Virus record (IMG/VR): IMGVR_UViG_3300036846_000979
Coordinates: 1-20,942 of that record
Reading direction: 5' to 3' (one strand)
DNA from: a virus
DNA length: 20,942 nucleotides
The translations under genes and the position numbers were made by a program. Below the pieces are notes generated by a model. It saw nothing but the letters and a program-made list of their open reading frames with translations, was not told the origin of the DNA and searched no databases. This document shows positions 13,194-20,100 of this stretch, piece after piece (the first letter of the stretch is position 1; the number at the start of each line of letters is the position of its first letter).

Positions 13194-13838
13194 CTAGTCG
13201 CTGCTGGCGGACTCTAACGCTTCGCGCCACTTGCGCCAAGCATCCACCTGGCGCACGGGCCTGGTCACCTGGGCCTCGCGAATCTGCAAAGCGTCCATGG
13301 CGGTGCGGACTTCTGACACCCCGGCGTCCTCGAACACCGGCGTCGGCGTCAGGCTCACTTCGACCAGACGTGACTCGTGGTGCGTCACCTTGTCCTTGTG
13401 CTCGGGGCCGAGGGCGGGGTCCCAGTCGTCCCAGGCGATGTGGTCCCAGGTGGATTCGCGGGGCTGGAACCCCACCGACAGCCCGACCAGCAGCCCGTCG
13501 GCCGCGGCGCCGGCGGCGCGCTGGGCCTCGGGCGAGGATTCGTCGAGACGCCACACCCCGCGCAGCCCGTCGTCGTGTGACCACTTCTCGGCCACGCCGA
13601 CGGGGATCCGCTGGCGGTCGTGGAACAGCATCAACGGCAACTTGGAACCCGAGCCGCCGGCGGTCGAGCGCTTGAAGCTGTTGAGGGCGTGGCGCTCCAT
13701 GAACATGCCGCAGTCGCCCCAGGTGTCATACGGCACGGCGCGCCCCTCGAGGTAGCGGTAGGGCTTCTTGCCGGTCACCTCGGTGTCGACGAGCTCGAGC
13801 CGGGTGGCGTAGGTACGTGCTTCAGGTGCGATGGTCAT
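13194..13838 (-). CDS. Prohead maturation protease, HK97 family
   Basis: A 214-aa serine protease (HK97 prohead protease type) that cleaves the capsid N-terminal domain during head maturation. The catalytic triad is visible: H73 in LMLFHDRQRIPVG, S121 in GLLVGLSVGFQP, and E160 in ESRLVEVSLTPTPVF. The N-terminal RYLEGRAVPYDTWGD segment is the family's usual first strand. Its ATG overlaps the portal stop (ATGA). The C-terminal 35 residues are charged and helical. Confidence 0.9.
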   Translation of the reverse strand: MTIAPEARTYATRLELVDTEVTGKKPYRYLEGRAVPYDTWGDCGMFMERHALNSFKRSTAGGSGSKLPLMLFHDRQRIPVGVAEKWSHDDGLRGVWRLDESSPEAQRAAGAAADGLLVGLSVGFQPRESTWDHIAWDDWDPALGPEHKDKVTHHESRLVEVSLTPTPVFEDAGVSEVRTAMDALQIREAQVTRPVRQVDAWRKWREALESASSD

Positions 13839-15055
13839 GGCTGGACTCCTCCGGTTTCGCCGGTGTCGGGTGCGAGCGGCGCGTTGGGGTCGTCGGGTGA
13901 CGCGGTCGAGGTGCCGCCGAGGTCCGCGGTCGCACCTGTCGCCCCGAAGGTCTGGGGCGGCAGGCCCACCATGACGCGCGCTTCTGGAAGCGACATGATG
14001 CCCGAAGCCACACCGGACACCGCGGCCGCCATGGACGTCGCCAGGTCCTCACGGAGCAGCTGGCTGCGCTGGAAACGGATCGTGGTGCCCCGCGGGAGCC
14101 AGGCGTTGGACCAGACGTCCTCGAAGTCGGCCAGCAGCGGCTCGAGCGAAGTACGCAGGACCTGTTGGTACTGCGGGCCGGCGGTGCGGTACGTCATGCC
14201 GGCCACCGGGGCACCGAGCCAGTAGCCGTCGAGGTTGAACATGTTCGCCACGTCGATGAGCGAGAGACGGCGCGCCTCTGAGAGCTGGGTGTCGGTCGGC
14301 GACCACGCCAGCGGCTGGATCACCGTGCCGTTGGGCAGGATGACCGGCTCGCGCACCGGGCCGCTGAAGTTGGTCATCCACGTCGCCTTGGCCTCGTCGG
14401 CCACTTCCTGGGTCAGCGTCGCCTGGGGGGTGATGATGGCGGCCGAGGGCACCGCGCCGTTGGAGAGCGCCCCGCGCTCGTACTCCTCCTCCATCGCCAC
14501 ACGGTCCAGCGTGTTGAGGTACTCCTCGACGACGCCGACGCCGCGGACGGGATAGAACCGGTCGGCGCCGCGCTTGACGTGGATCACGTCGTCGGTGACG
14601 AGCATTTCGCCCAGGTAGTTGTACGACGCGGCGGGCCCGGTCGGGTCGACCCAGTTCCACATGATGTTGACCCATTGCACCGGCAGCCAGACCACGCTCA
14701 ACGGCCAGCCATCAGCCCCCCGGGCTGTCACATAGCTGATGGCGTTGCCGTTGAGCAGGTAGTCCTCGACGTTGACCTGGACGAACCAGGACCCGGCGTT
14801 GTCGGGGTCGGGGCGGCTGAGCATGCGGGGCTGGCTGTCGAGGCGCTGGTAGCCCCGGTAGGCCTCCATCGGCATCTGCTTGCACATGCCGCTGTAGAGC
14901 TGGAGCGCGCGCCCAACGGCGGGCACCTGGCGCGCCGTCGAGGCGTCGACCACGTAGGGCCCGACGCCGGCGAGCAGGTTCACCCCCGGCGGCATGGCGC
15001 TGCGCGCCCGCGCGCTGGTGATCATGGGCCCGCTCGGGGTCGCGGTCAGCGTCAT
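13835..15055 (-). CDS. Portal protein, HK97 family
   Basis: A 406-aa portal subunit forming the DNA entry channel at one capsid vertex. Typical sequence landmarks are PAVGRALQLYSGMCKQMPME (about 45-64), VNVEDYLLNGNAISYV, DDVIHVKRGADRFYPVRGVG with EEYLNTLDRVAMEEEYERGA, and a C-terminal SEARRLSLIDVANMFNLDGY, the segment linked to the channel helix in phage portals of this family, with RTSLEPLLADFEDVWSN further on. A flexible Ala/Gly/Pro tail (from about 375) ends ETGGVQP. ATG 15055 lacks a strong ribosome site. It lies between terminase and protease as usual. Confidence 0.9.
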   Translation of the reverse strand: MTLTATPSGPMITSARARSAMPPGVNLLAGVGPYVVDASTARQVPAVGRALQLYSGMCKQMPMEAYRGYQRLDSQPRMLSRPDPDNAGSWFVQVNVEDYLLNGNAISYVTARGADGWPLSVVWLPVQWVNIMWNWVDPTGPAASYNYLGEMLVTDDVIHVKRGADRFYPVRGVGVVEEYLNTLDRVAMEEEYERGALSNGAVPSAAIITPQATLTQEVADEAKATWMTNFSGPVREPVILPNGTVIQPLAWSPTDTQLSEARRLSLIDVANMFNLDGYWLGAPVAGMTYRTAGPQYQQVLRTSLEPLLADFEDVWSNAWLPRGTTIRFQRSQLLREDLATSMAAAVSGVASGIMSLPEARVMVGLPPQTFGATGATADLGGTSTASPDDPNAPLAPDTGETGGVQP

Positions 15056-15130
15056 GGGCGCGTCAACATTCCCGCGTCAGAGCAGGTAAAAGCAAGCATT
15101 CACCTCTACTGAAGGCTTAGAGTCGCGGCC

Positions 15131-15298
15131 ATGTGGCATTTCAAGGTCCTCCGCGTCGACGTCAAGAGCGAAACCGACGAGGCGACCTTCCCGGGCGGCT
15201 GGGAGCCCTTCCACGCCGAGGCCTCGACGATCTCGGGCGGGGGCTGGGTCGTGTACCTGCGCCAGGACGACGGAGTCACCGAGCCGCCACCCAAGTAA
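15131..15298 (+). CDS. 55-aa conserved-type phage protein (GGWEPF motif)
   Basis: A 55-aa ORF on the opposite strand from its neighbours. It starts MWHFKVLRVDVKSETDEATF, has GGWEPFHAEASTISGGGWVV in the middle and YLRQDDG near the end. The pattern of a first beta-strand, GGWEPF, then a strand ending in LR matches a small uncharacterised family I recall from actinophages and their hosts. It lies between the portal start (15055) and the terminase stop (15346), with no coding minus-strand frame in the gap. The ribosome site is weak and no sure promoter was found. Function unknown. Confidence 0.6.
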   Translation: MWHFKVLRVDVKSETDEATFPGGWEPFHAEASTISGGGWVVYLRQDDGVTEPPPK

Positions 15299-15345
15299 AC
15301 CGCCCGACGCGGCGGAGGGGGATCTCGGCGCGCCGGACGGCATCC

Positions 15346-16686
15346 CTAGTAAATCCGGAACGACCCGAGCGCAGCGGGAGCATGGTCGTAGGCCCACAAC
15401 GCCACGGTGGCCGCGGTGAGCGTGGCGATCGAGGTGGCGGACTGGCGCCGGCCCCAGCTCCAGGCGTCGGCGAAGCTGCGCCGCGCCGCCGAGGCGGCCG
15501 CGGCGTCGAGCGCGCTATGGGGCCGGATGCGCACAGCGCCCTCTGTGATGGCTTCTAAGAGCCCCTGGCACGCCGCGGCGTAATCCCTCCCCTTGACGCC
15601 CTCGAGGGCCACCCCGTGGCGCCTGAGCACGTCTGCGACGTCGATGGCCGGCCCGGCCTCGTCGAAGGCGAAGGCGAGCGGCGCCCAGCGCTCGACGAGC
15701 TCGGCGGCGCGCTCGGGGATCCAGCCGACAGTTGGGCGACAATCGGCGACCTCGATGTGCGCGACGCCGTCCTCTGAGCGCCAGGCCGCCGCGATGGCGC
15801 CCTCTGAGCGGTCCAGCGCCACGTCGAAGCCGAGCGCCACCGCCCCGCGCTCGGGCATGGGCGCTTCTGGGTCCGCCGCGTCACGCCACGCCGGGGCGGG
15901 GATGACGCGGTCGACCATCGACACCCACTTGTTGGCATAGGCCCGGGCGAACTCGTCGGGGCCGAGCATGGCCAGGGCGGCGTGCATGGAGTCCGCGCCG
16001 ATGGTGCGCCCGTAGGCGGGGTGGTAGAGCGGCCAGGAGGCCGGATCAGTGGGATCGAGCTCGTCGGGACAGGACCACTCGAAGAAGGCGACGCCCCGGT
16101 CCTTGCCGCTGAGTGCCGCAGCTCGGCCGGCTTCTACGGTGCCGAGCCACCACAGCGCCGCCGCGTCGCCGGCGGTGGACAGTTTCCAGACCTGGGCGTT
16201 GGGGCGCGTGGCCTGGGTCGGAATCACCGCTTGGTCGAGCTGAGAGCCCTTCATCTGGTCGAAGGCCCAGCATTCGTCGATGACCACGATGTCGGAGACC
16301 TTGCCGTGCAGACCGGTCGGGTTGGGCGGGAAGGGACGGATCATGCCACCGCTGACGTTCCAGCGGATGTCCTCGGATCCGGCCATGCGGCGCAACCGGG
16401 CCGCGTCGGCGAACGGGGCGAGCAGGGGCCAGTGTTCGTTCGTCAGCCAGTCGACCGCGTCCTTCTGGGTCTGCATCGTGTACCAGGCCCGACAACGCGG
16501 CACGAGCAGCGCTCGGTGGTCGAGCACGAGGCCGAACAGCGACGTCTTGCCGCTTTGCCTGGGCACCGTGACGACGACGAGCTGGTAGACGAACCGCCCG
16601 TCGGAGTCGATCTCGAGCGCCACGTCGGCCACGTGGCGCTGCCAGGGCATGAACGGCTTGCCCACCACCTCGGCGAGCCGCGCCAC
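15346..16686 (-). CDS. terL: Terminase large subunit
   Basis: The packaging motor ATPase and nuclease. Counting from GTG 16686 (446 aa): adenine-binding segment KPFMPWQRHV (10-19), Walker A VPRQSGKTS (41-49), Walker B DIVVIDE (132-138), coupling motif KLSTAGD (168-174), and an RNase H-like nuclease domain with D288 (ALGFDVALD) and D342 (AFAFDEAGPA). The N-terminus is uncertain: the frame is open to 16803, and TYGPAV just upstream of the chosen GTG looks homologous to other TerL proteins, so initiation inside terS (ATG 16779, or a CTG at 16785 eight nt after AGGAGG) is possible. It would pair with TerS from the gene just upstream. Confidence 0.9.
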   Translation of the reverse strand: MARLAEVVGKPFMPWQRHVADVALEIDSDGRFVYQLVVVTVPRQSGKTSLFGLVLDHRALLVPRCRAWYTMQTQKDAVDWLTNEHWPLLAPFADAARLRRMAGSEDIRWNVSGGMIRPFPPNPTGLHGKVSDIVVIDECWAFDQMKGSQLDQAVIPTQATRPNAQVWKLSTAGDAAALWWLGTVEAGRAAALSGKDRGVAFFEWSCPDELDPTDPASWPLYHPAYGRTIGADSMHAALAMLGPDEFARAYANKWVSMVDRVIPAPAWRDAADPEAPMPERGAVALGFDVALDRSEGAIAAAWRSEDGVAHIEVADCRPTVGWIPERAAELVERWAPLAFAFDEAGPAIDVADVLRRHGVALEGVKGRDYAAACQGLLEAITEGAVRIRPHSALDAAAASAARRSFADAWSWGRRQSATSIATLTAATVALWAYDHAPAALGSFRIY

Positions 16687-16708
16687 CGCCGGCCCGTAGG
16701 TCGCCCGG

Positions 16709-17008
16709 CTAGTCGTTCGCCGGCTTGCTATCGCCGGGGGTGGCCCGCAGGACGTCGGCCATGAGCGAATCCCAGGCATCGACAGCTTTGGTTCCTCCTG
16801 CACTCAGACCAGCGGCCTGTCGTATTTGCAAGTAAGCCACGTTGGCCCGGGTCACGACGTCGGGCTCGCCCGCCTGTTCGCCCCGATCGACCGCCCGAGC
16901 TTGCGCCCGGAGCGCCGCGCGCTCGGCCTTGCCGATGTCAGGGCGGACCGTCAGATCCGCGTTCAATCCCGTCTCGACCCGGCCAACCTGGAACGGTCTG
17001 GACTTCAT
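16709..17008 (-). CDS. Putative terminase small subunit
   Basis: A 99-aa, charged, mostly helical protein (RPDIGKAERAALRAQARAVD, 22-41, then RANVAYLQIRQAAGLSAGGT) directly upstream of terL. Position, size and helical nature fit TerS, which recognises the packaging site and loads TerL. No clear HTH can be assigned by eye, so the call is mostly contextual. AAGGGG 13 nt upstream and AGG nearer the ATG are modest ribosome sites. AGGAGG near its 3' end overlaps GGA GGA codons and may also serve terL. Confidence 0.65.
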   Translation of the reverse strand: MKSRPFQVGRVETGLNADLTVRPDIGKAERAALRAQARAVDRGEQAGEPDVVTRANVAYLQIRQAAGLSAGGTKAVDAWDSLMADVLRATPGDSKPAND

Positions 17009-17205
17009 CGGCCTAAATCAGCCCCTTGACCAGGTCTTTAGGAAAAAAACCGACACGAAGACGGACGTGGACAGGCACGCTCCCCAGAAAAACGAACCCC
17101 CCCCACCGGCGGGCACCCCCCCGGGTCGTCGCGCCCGCCGGCATGGGGTGGGGGTAGGGGGTGCCGGTCGGTCGTAACTATCTCCCCCACCGCTGGGGTG
17201 GCAGG
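17009..17205. other. Intergenic GC-tract region, candidate packaging (cos) site
   Basis: This 197-bp gap between the HNH nuclease gene and terS has no supported ORF. It contains C8 and C7 tracts, a perfect 9-bp inverted repeat (CCGGCGGGC 17106-17114, GCCCGCCGG 17133-17141, 18-nt loop), G4/G5/G5 runs (about 17144-17161) and A7 at 17043-17049 (T7 on the transcribed strand). HNH proteins encoded beside terminase genes are known partners in cos cleavage, and cos sites commonly lie just upstream of terS, so this is the most likely place for genome ends. A transcription terminator or promoter may also sit here. Confidence 0.45.
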
Positions 17206-17484
17206 TCACAGGCGCGTCTCGTAGAACGGCTGCGAACCAACCCCCCGTCGCCGGCGACCGACGCCACCGTGCCGTCCCCAGTTGCACGGGCCACACGACG
17301 CACGCAGGTTCGCCATGTCGTAGACCGAGCCGCCCTCTGCTCGAGGGATGACGTGGTCCACCTCGGTGGCATAGGTCCTGCACTTGGGCCCACGTATCTG
17401 GCAGGTGTAGTTGTCACGGACCAACACCATGCGACGCAGGCGCCGGTAGCCCTGTGTCCACAACAACCTGCTATCTGCGGCCAC
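17206..17484 (-). CDS. HNH endonuclease beside terminase
   Basis: A 92-aa HNH nuclease. From GTG 17484: helix YRRLRRMVLVRDNYTC (13-28), zinc-type Cys C28 and C34, catalytic DH at 43-44 (EVDHVIPRAEGG), N59 (MANLRASCGPCN) and second Cys pair C64/C67. In HK97-like phages such HNH proteins join the terminase complex and are needed for cos cutting. The frame is open to 17721, but the upstream part is a shadow of the 17471-17746 gene; the GTG overlaps that gene's end by 14 nt. GTG 17487 and 17493 are alternatives. The basic tail (GVGRRRRGVG) may bind DNA. Confidence 0.8.
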   Translation of the reverse strand: MAADSRLLWTQGYRRLRRMVLVRDNYTCQIRGPKCRTYATEVDHVIPRAEGGSVYDMANLRASCGPCNWGRHGGVGRRRRGVGSQPFYETRL

Positions 17485-17746
17485 GACCGCCACGCATGGA
17501 GCGCACCGCGCCCTGGTGCTGGCGTGCCACGTGCGCCCGCACCGTGCTCGGTGCACCGCGTGTACTACGGCGTGCCGAATATGAAAGGGCGGCACGGTGA
17601 GTGCGCCCACGCTGGGCCTCCGATATGCCGGCCCGTCGGGCCTGAGCCTTGGTAGGTGCGGGGTAGCGCCAGTTGCTACGTGGGCCAGAATGCAGAGCGA
17701 ATGCGCTACGTGGCAGGGCATTGCGCTGCCGTGCGGTCAGTGCCAT
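17471..17746 (-). CDS. Small basic phage protein (LTARQRNALP family type)
   Basis: A 91-aa basic protein with an excellent ribosome site (AAAGGAGGT, 4 nt before the ATG). It begins MALTARQRNALPRSAFALHS, a start I recall from small actinobacterial and phage proteins in which (K/R)(Q/A)R..LP.SAFALP is followed by helical repeats over basic residues. Later come KAQARRAGISEAQRGRTHRA and an Arg-rich C-terminus ending GGRGRR. Nucleic acid or capsid association is possible given the charge; no function is established. It precedes and overlaps the HNH gene, so both belong to one unit. Confidence 0.65.
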   Translation of the reverse strand: MALTARQRNALPRSAFALHSGPRSNWRYPAPTKAQARRAGISEAQRGRTHRAALSYSARRSTRGAPSTVRAHVARQHQGAVRSMRGGRGRR

Positions 17747-17760
17747 GCCGACCTCCTTTG

Positions 17761-17961
17761 CTAGGTCTCACCAGTATGTGTCTCGTCCTCGACGTGCTGT
17801 TGCCAGTCCTTGATCGCCATGGCCTCGGTGTCGCCCTCGAAGCAGGCGCCACAGCTGCAGTCGACAATGACCGTGATCGCGGCGACGTGATGGTCGCCGC
17901 TGGGCAGGAAGACAACGCGGTCAGAGCTTTGGTTTGGGCCGGTTCCTGAGTCGTGACTCAT
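17761..17961 (-). CDS. Small Cys-rich protein
   Basis: A 66-aa protein with a central CSCGACF (C35, C37, C40), then a helical TEAMAIKDWQQHVEDE containing H56. The CxCG..F.....A......HV arrangement is common in small, probably zinc-binding phage proteins of unknown role. The frame extends upstream to 18075, but ATG 17961 forms an ATGA overlap with the previous ORF and is preferred. Its stop is 14 nt before the next ATG. Confidence 0.6.
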   Translation of the reverse strand: MSHDSGTGPNQSSDRVVFLPSGDHHVAAITVIVDCSCGACFEGDTEAMAIKDWQQHVEDETHTGET

Positions 17962-18095
17962 TTGGGCCACCGCCCGAGGAGTCGTACGTGGGTGGCGCTC
18001 GGCCGACCGAGCTCGGGGTCTTCGACCTGCCAGTCGTAGACGTAGGGGCTGCGATGCCGGCGCCAGCGGCGCCACAGTGAGCGCAGACGGTTCAC
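17958..18095 (-). CDS. 45-aa Arg/Trp-rich mini-protein
   Basis: A 45-aa ORF with a strong ribosome site (CAGGAGA, 4 nt before the GTG). It begins with a very basic segment (MNRLRSLWRRWRRHRSPYVY), followed by DWQVEDPELGRPSATHV and RLLGRWPK. Its TGA overlaps the next ATG (ATGA). The basic Trp-rich start could bind nucleic acid or a membrane surface. No family is recognised. Confidence 0.55.
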   Translation of the reverse strand: MNRLRSLWRRWRRHRSPYVYDWQVEDPELGRPSATHVRLLGRWPK

Positions 18096-18157
18096 GGCTT
18101 CTCCTGTATTGGTGGGGCGGCGTCGGTTACCGAATGCCCTGTGCGATGATTGGCGCC

Positions 18158-18277
18158 ATGAGGAGTTTTCTTCGCTGGTTGTCGACTCCGTTGCGGTGGT
18201 GGGCCAACCACGACGTGGCCGAGGAGTCGTACCTCAGCGGCTGGTGGGCCCCGAAGGACTGGCCTCACCGGCTGTAG
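18158..18277 (+). CDS. Doubtful 39-aa Trp-rich plus-strand ORF
   Basis: Open frame MRSFLRWLSTPLRWWANHDV followed by AEESYLSGWWAPKDWPHRL. It occupies the only gap (18096-18264) in the minus-strand tiling here and overlaps the end of the next minus-strand gene by 13 nt. Trp-rich amphipathic character may suit a membrane peptide. There is no clear ribosome site and only weak promoter-like boxes, so it may not be translated. An in-frame ATG at 18146 adds four residues. Confidence 0.35.
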   Translation: MRSFLRWLSTPLRWWANHDVAEESYLSGWWAPKDWPHRL

Positions 18278-18513
18278 CGCCCCCGCGCCTTGTCGTGGAG
18301 GTACTGGTAGAAACCGAACGGCTCGTCGGCAGGTTCTTGGCCCACCTCGGCACGCTCGAGCGCCTGGACGGCCTTGCGGACACGGTTGAAGTGCCACTCG
18401 ACGCGGTCCCATTCGCGGCGCGTCATGGCGGCCTTCAGGGCGTCGAGCCGGCGGTACAACTCGTCGATGGCGCGGTTCTCGGCGCGTTTTTCGACCGGGG
18501 CGTCATCGTTCAC
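18265..18513 (-). CDS. Small helical hypothetical protein
   Basis: An 82-aa charged helical protein (RAENRAIDELYRRLDALKAA, TRREWDRVEWHFNRVRKAVQ, ending FGFYQYLHDKARGRYSR). The heptad-like spacing of hydrophobic residues in the first 65 positions suggests a coiled coil. GTG 18513 has AGGGGG 6 nt upstream and overlaps the VRR-NUC gene's end by 11 nt. No family recognised; location suggests an early accessory role. Confidence 0.6.
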   Translation of the reverse strand: MNDDAPVEKRAENRAIDELYRRLDALKAAMTRREWDRVEWHFNRVRKAVQALERAEVGQEPADEPFGFYQYLHDKARGRYSR

Positions 18514-18799
18514 GGGTGACCCCCTTGAGCAGGTAGGCGATGGCGTCGAGCTCGTCGGGGCGCCACAGGTAGCTGAGCACCCGGTTGCAGCCGTCGAGCA
18601 GCTCGAGCGTGTCGCGCTGGTCGGTCGACACCTTGCCGCGTTCGGTCTTGAGCTCGGCCAGGATCACCGTCGGCGGTCGGACGAGGGCGAGATCGGGCCA
18701 ACCCGGCGTCGAGTACGGGCTGAAGGTGGTCGAGTAGCTGCGCCAGCCGTAGGCCCGGGCGATGTCGAGCACTTGCCGGCGCCACTGGGCCTCGTTCAC
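18503..18799 (-). CDS. VRR-NUC domain nuclease
   Basis: A 98-aa minimal VRR-NUC protein of the PD-(D/E)xK superfamily. From GTG 18799: N-terminal helix NEAQWRRQVLDIARAYGW (2-19), GWPDLALV with D36, then VILAELKTERGKVSTDQ with E49 and K51, giving the D...ExK site. Stand-alone phage VRR-NUC proteins of this size are thought to act on branched or flap DNA in replication or recombination. The frame opens at 18844, but GTG 18799 makes a GTGA overlap with the upstream gene and has AGGTGG 6 nt before it, so it is preferred. Confidence 0.85.
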   Translation of the reverse strand: MNEAQWRRQVLDIARAYGWRSYSTTFSPYSTPGWPDLALVRPPTVILAELKTERGKVSTDQRDTLELLDGCNRVLSYLWRPDELDAIAYLLKGVTRER

Positions 18800-19713
18800 G
18801 CCGACCACCTGGCGCGACCGACGGCGCCGGTATGTATGTGACATAGACCGCCCTCAAGCGGCACCGTGCGACTGCATGGCTGCCCGTTGAGATTGGTGGC
18901 CGCGCAGGGGTACTCGTTTCGGTGTTTGCCGTTCGCGACCGCCGGCATGAGGTCCTCACGGCCGACCCGGCGTAACGCTTGCTCAATCTTTGACCCTGGC
19001 CTGATGTAGCGCCGGTTAGGCGGCGGCGCCGTACCGTCGAGGATCCTCTTCGCCCTTTCTACTTCCGAGGGCCGGTGCGATGTCGGGTGACGCAAAACAG
19101 ACAATGCGTGGGCGCGCCGTTGTGTTTCATATTTCTCAGGCGAGAGATAACGCCGACCTTCAGTGATGATGAGATAACAATCGCCACCGCACGTGCGCTG
19201 AACTTTGCGTCTACGTCGAAACGGTTTGCCACATATCTCGCACGTGGCCTGACACGCCGCCTCAGCGTCGGCCGCGGCCCGGGCTTGTTCGGCCGCCCGC
19301 CGTATCTGGCGCGTTTGGCCGACGATGACGCCTTCGCGTTTTGTTATCTGACGGACGCGTTCTCGGGTGATCCCGAACTCGGCGCCCACCGCTTGGAGCG
19401 TTAGGCCCTCATTGACGCGATCCGCGATGGCCGCGTCGCGGGCGGCATTTGTCGACCCACGCCGCCGGGGTTCTCTTGGCCTCGGCGGCGTTTGCTGGAC
19501 CTTGGCCCGCTCGAGCCTGGCACGGAGACGGTTGTTCTGACGGTCGGTATATCCGACCATGGCGACGAGCTCGGCTATGACGCCGACGGCTAAATCGGGA
19601 TCGTCGCGTATGAGCTGAGCCGCGATGGAACGGACCCATTTGTCCGAGTCGTCGCGGATGTCCTCGACGGCCATGAGGGCGTCACGGGCGGCAGCCACGC
19701 CGTCACCGTTCAC
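18796..19713 (-). CDS. HTH plus double Cys-cluster DNA-binding protein
   Basis: A 305-aa protein with an uncommon build. Residues 1-75 are helical (MVGYTDRQNNRLRARLERAK, coiled-coil-like). Residues 95-127 form a sigma-region-4-like HTH: AIADRVNEGLTLQAVGAEFG then ITRERVRQITKREGV. A first Cys cluster follows (C154, C158, C161, C175, C179; CEICGKPFRRRRK and CGGDC), resembling a treble-clef or HNH-like zinc knuckle lacking evident catalytic His. A C-terminal cluster (C270, C280, C291, H294; YPCAATNLNGQPCSRTV and GLCHIH) is a second likely zinc site. The role may be transcription control or DNA targeting. GTG 19713 overlaps the HNH gene stop. The middle part (about 19060-19210) is visibly less GC-rich than its surroundings. 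Confidence 0.7.
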   Translation of the reverse strand: MNGDGVAAARDALMAVEDIRDDSDKWVRSIAAQLIRDDPDLAVGVIAELVAMVGYTDRQNNRLRARLERAKVQQTPPRPREPRRRGSTNAARDAAIADRVNEGLTLQAVGAEFGITRERVRQITKREGVIVGQTRQIRRAAEQARAAADAEAACQATCEICGKPFRRRRKVQRTCGGDCYLIITEGRRYLSPEKYETQRRAHALSVLRHPTSHRPSEVERAKRILDGTAPPPNRRYIRPGSKIEQALRRVGREDLMPAVANGKHRNEYPCAATNLNGQPCSRTVPLEGGLCHIHTGAVGRARWSA

Positions 19714-20099
19714 GCCGGCCCCTCGTTATGGAAGGCGGCGTGATGTCTGGCGCACAGGACTACGAGGTCGCTCGGCCGTTCGTGCCCGAGGCGGGCGTAG
19801 GTGTTGTGGTGGACGTGCAGCTCGACGTCGCGCTGACTGGCGCTGCAGAGCTGACACTTGAAGTCGGCGCGGACGAGCGCACCGCGTCGCACGGTCTGCC
19901 AGTGCTCGGTCTGGAGATATTCCGCGTAAGGCAGCTTCTTGAACTCGGGCCGGTGGGCGTCCCAAAGCCACTCATCCGAGAGCCACCCGGCCGCGGTCAC
20001 CGGACTGGTGCCGCGGGCTTCGAGTTCGTCCAGAAACAGCCCTAGCAGGTGAGAGATGTGGACAGCTGTGACGTTTTCGCAGGTCACGGCGTTATCCAC
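19710..20099 (-). CDS. HNH endonuclease
   Basis: A 129-aa HNH nuclease. The N-terminal part (FLDELEARGTSPVTAAGWLS, then EFKKLPYAEYLQTEHWQ) is helical; the core has C82 and C85 (DFKCQLC), HH at 97-98 (ELHVHHNTYARLG), then RPSDLVVLCARHHAAFH with C116, H119, H120 and H124. This is the YxxYLxTxHW...HHxTYxxxGxExPxDLxxLCxxCH type, well known in phages and prophages. The GTG at 20099 overlaps a perfect DnaA-box match on the other strand. It lies in the early region away from terminase, so it may be a homing or recombination-linked nuclease. Its stop overlaps the next start (GTGA). Confidence 0.85.
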   Translation of the reverse strand: MDNAVTCENVTAVHISHLLGLFLDELEARGTSPVTAAGWLSDEWLWDAHRPEFKKLPYAEYLQTEHWQTVRRGALVRADFKCQLCSASQRDVELHVHHNTYARLGHERPSDLVVLCARHHAAFHNEGPA

Positions 20100-20100
20100 A
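20057..20100. promoter_or_regulatory. Two DnaA-box-like sites
   Basis: TTATCCACA at 20092-20100 (plus strand) is an exact DnaA box of the R1 type. CTGTCCACA on the minus strand (20065-20057) matches 8 of 9 positions of TTGTCCACA, the form usual in Actinobacteria. Both lie within the 5' part of the HNH gene beside an AT-rich stretch. Two sites may occur by chance; location beside repeats and a replication-initiator-like gene makes an origin worth testing. Confidence 0.4.

Noticed and set aside
12944-13675. Plus-strand frame across the capsid/protease junction
   Set aside because: Ser/Arg/Pro-rich shadow of two well-supported minus-strand genes.
17974-18232. 14-bp direct repeat (CCGAGGAGTCGTAC at 17974-17987 and 18219-18232), considered as an attachment or duplication mark
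   Set aside because: One 14-mer repeat in 21 kb of GC-rich sequence is near chance expectation, and flanks show no further similarity.
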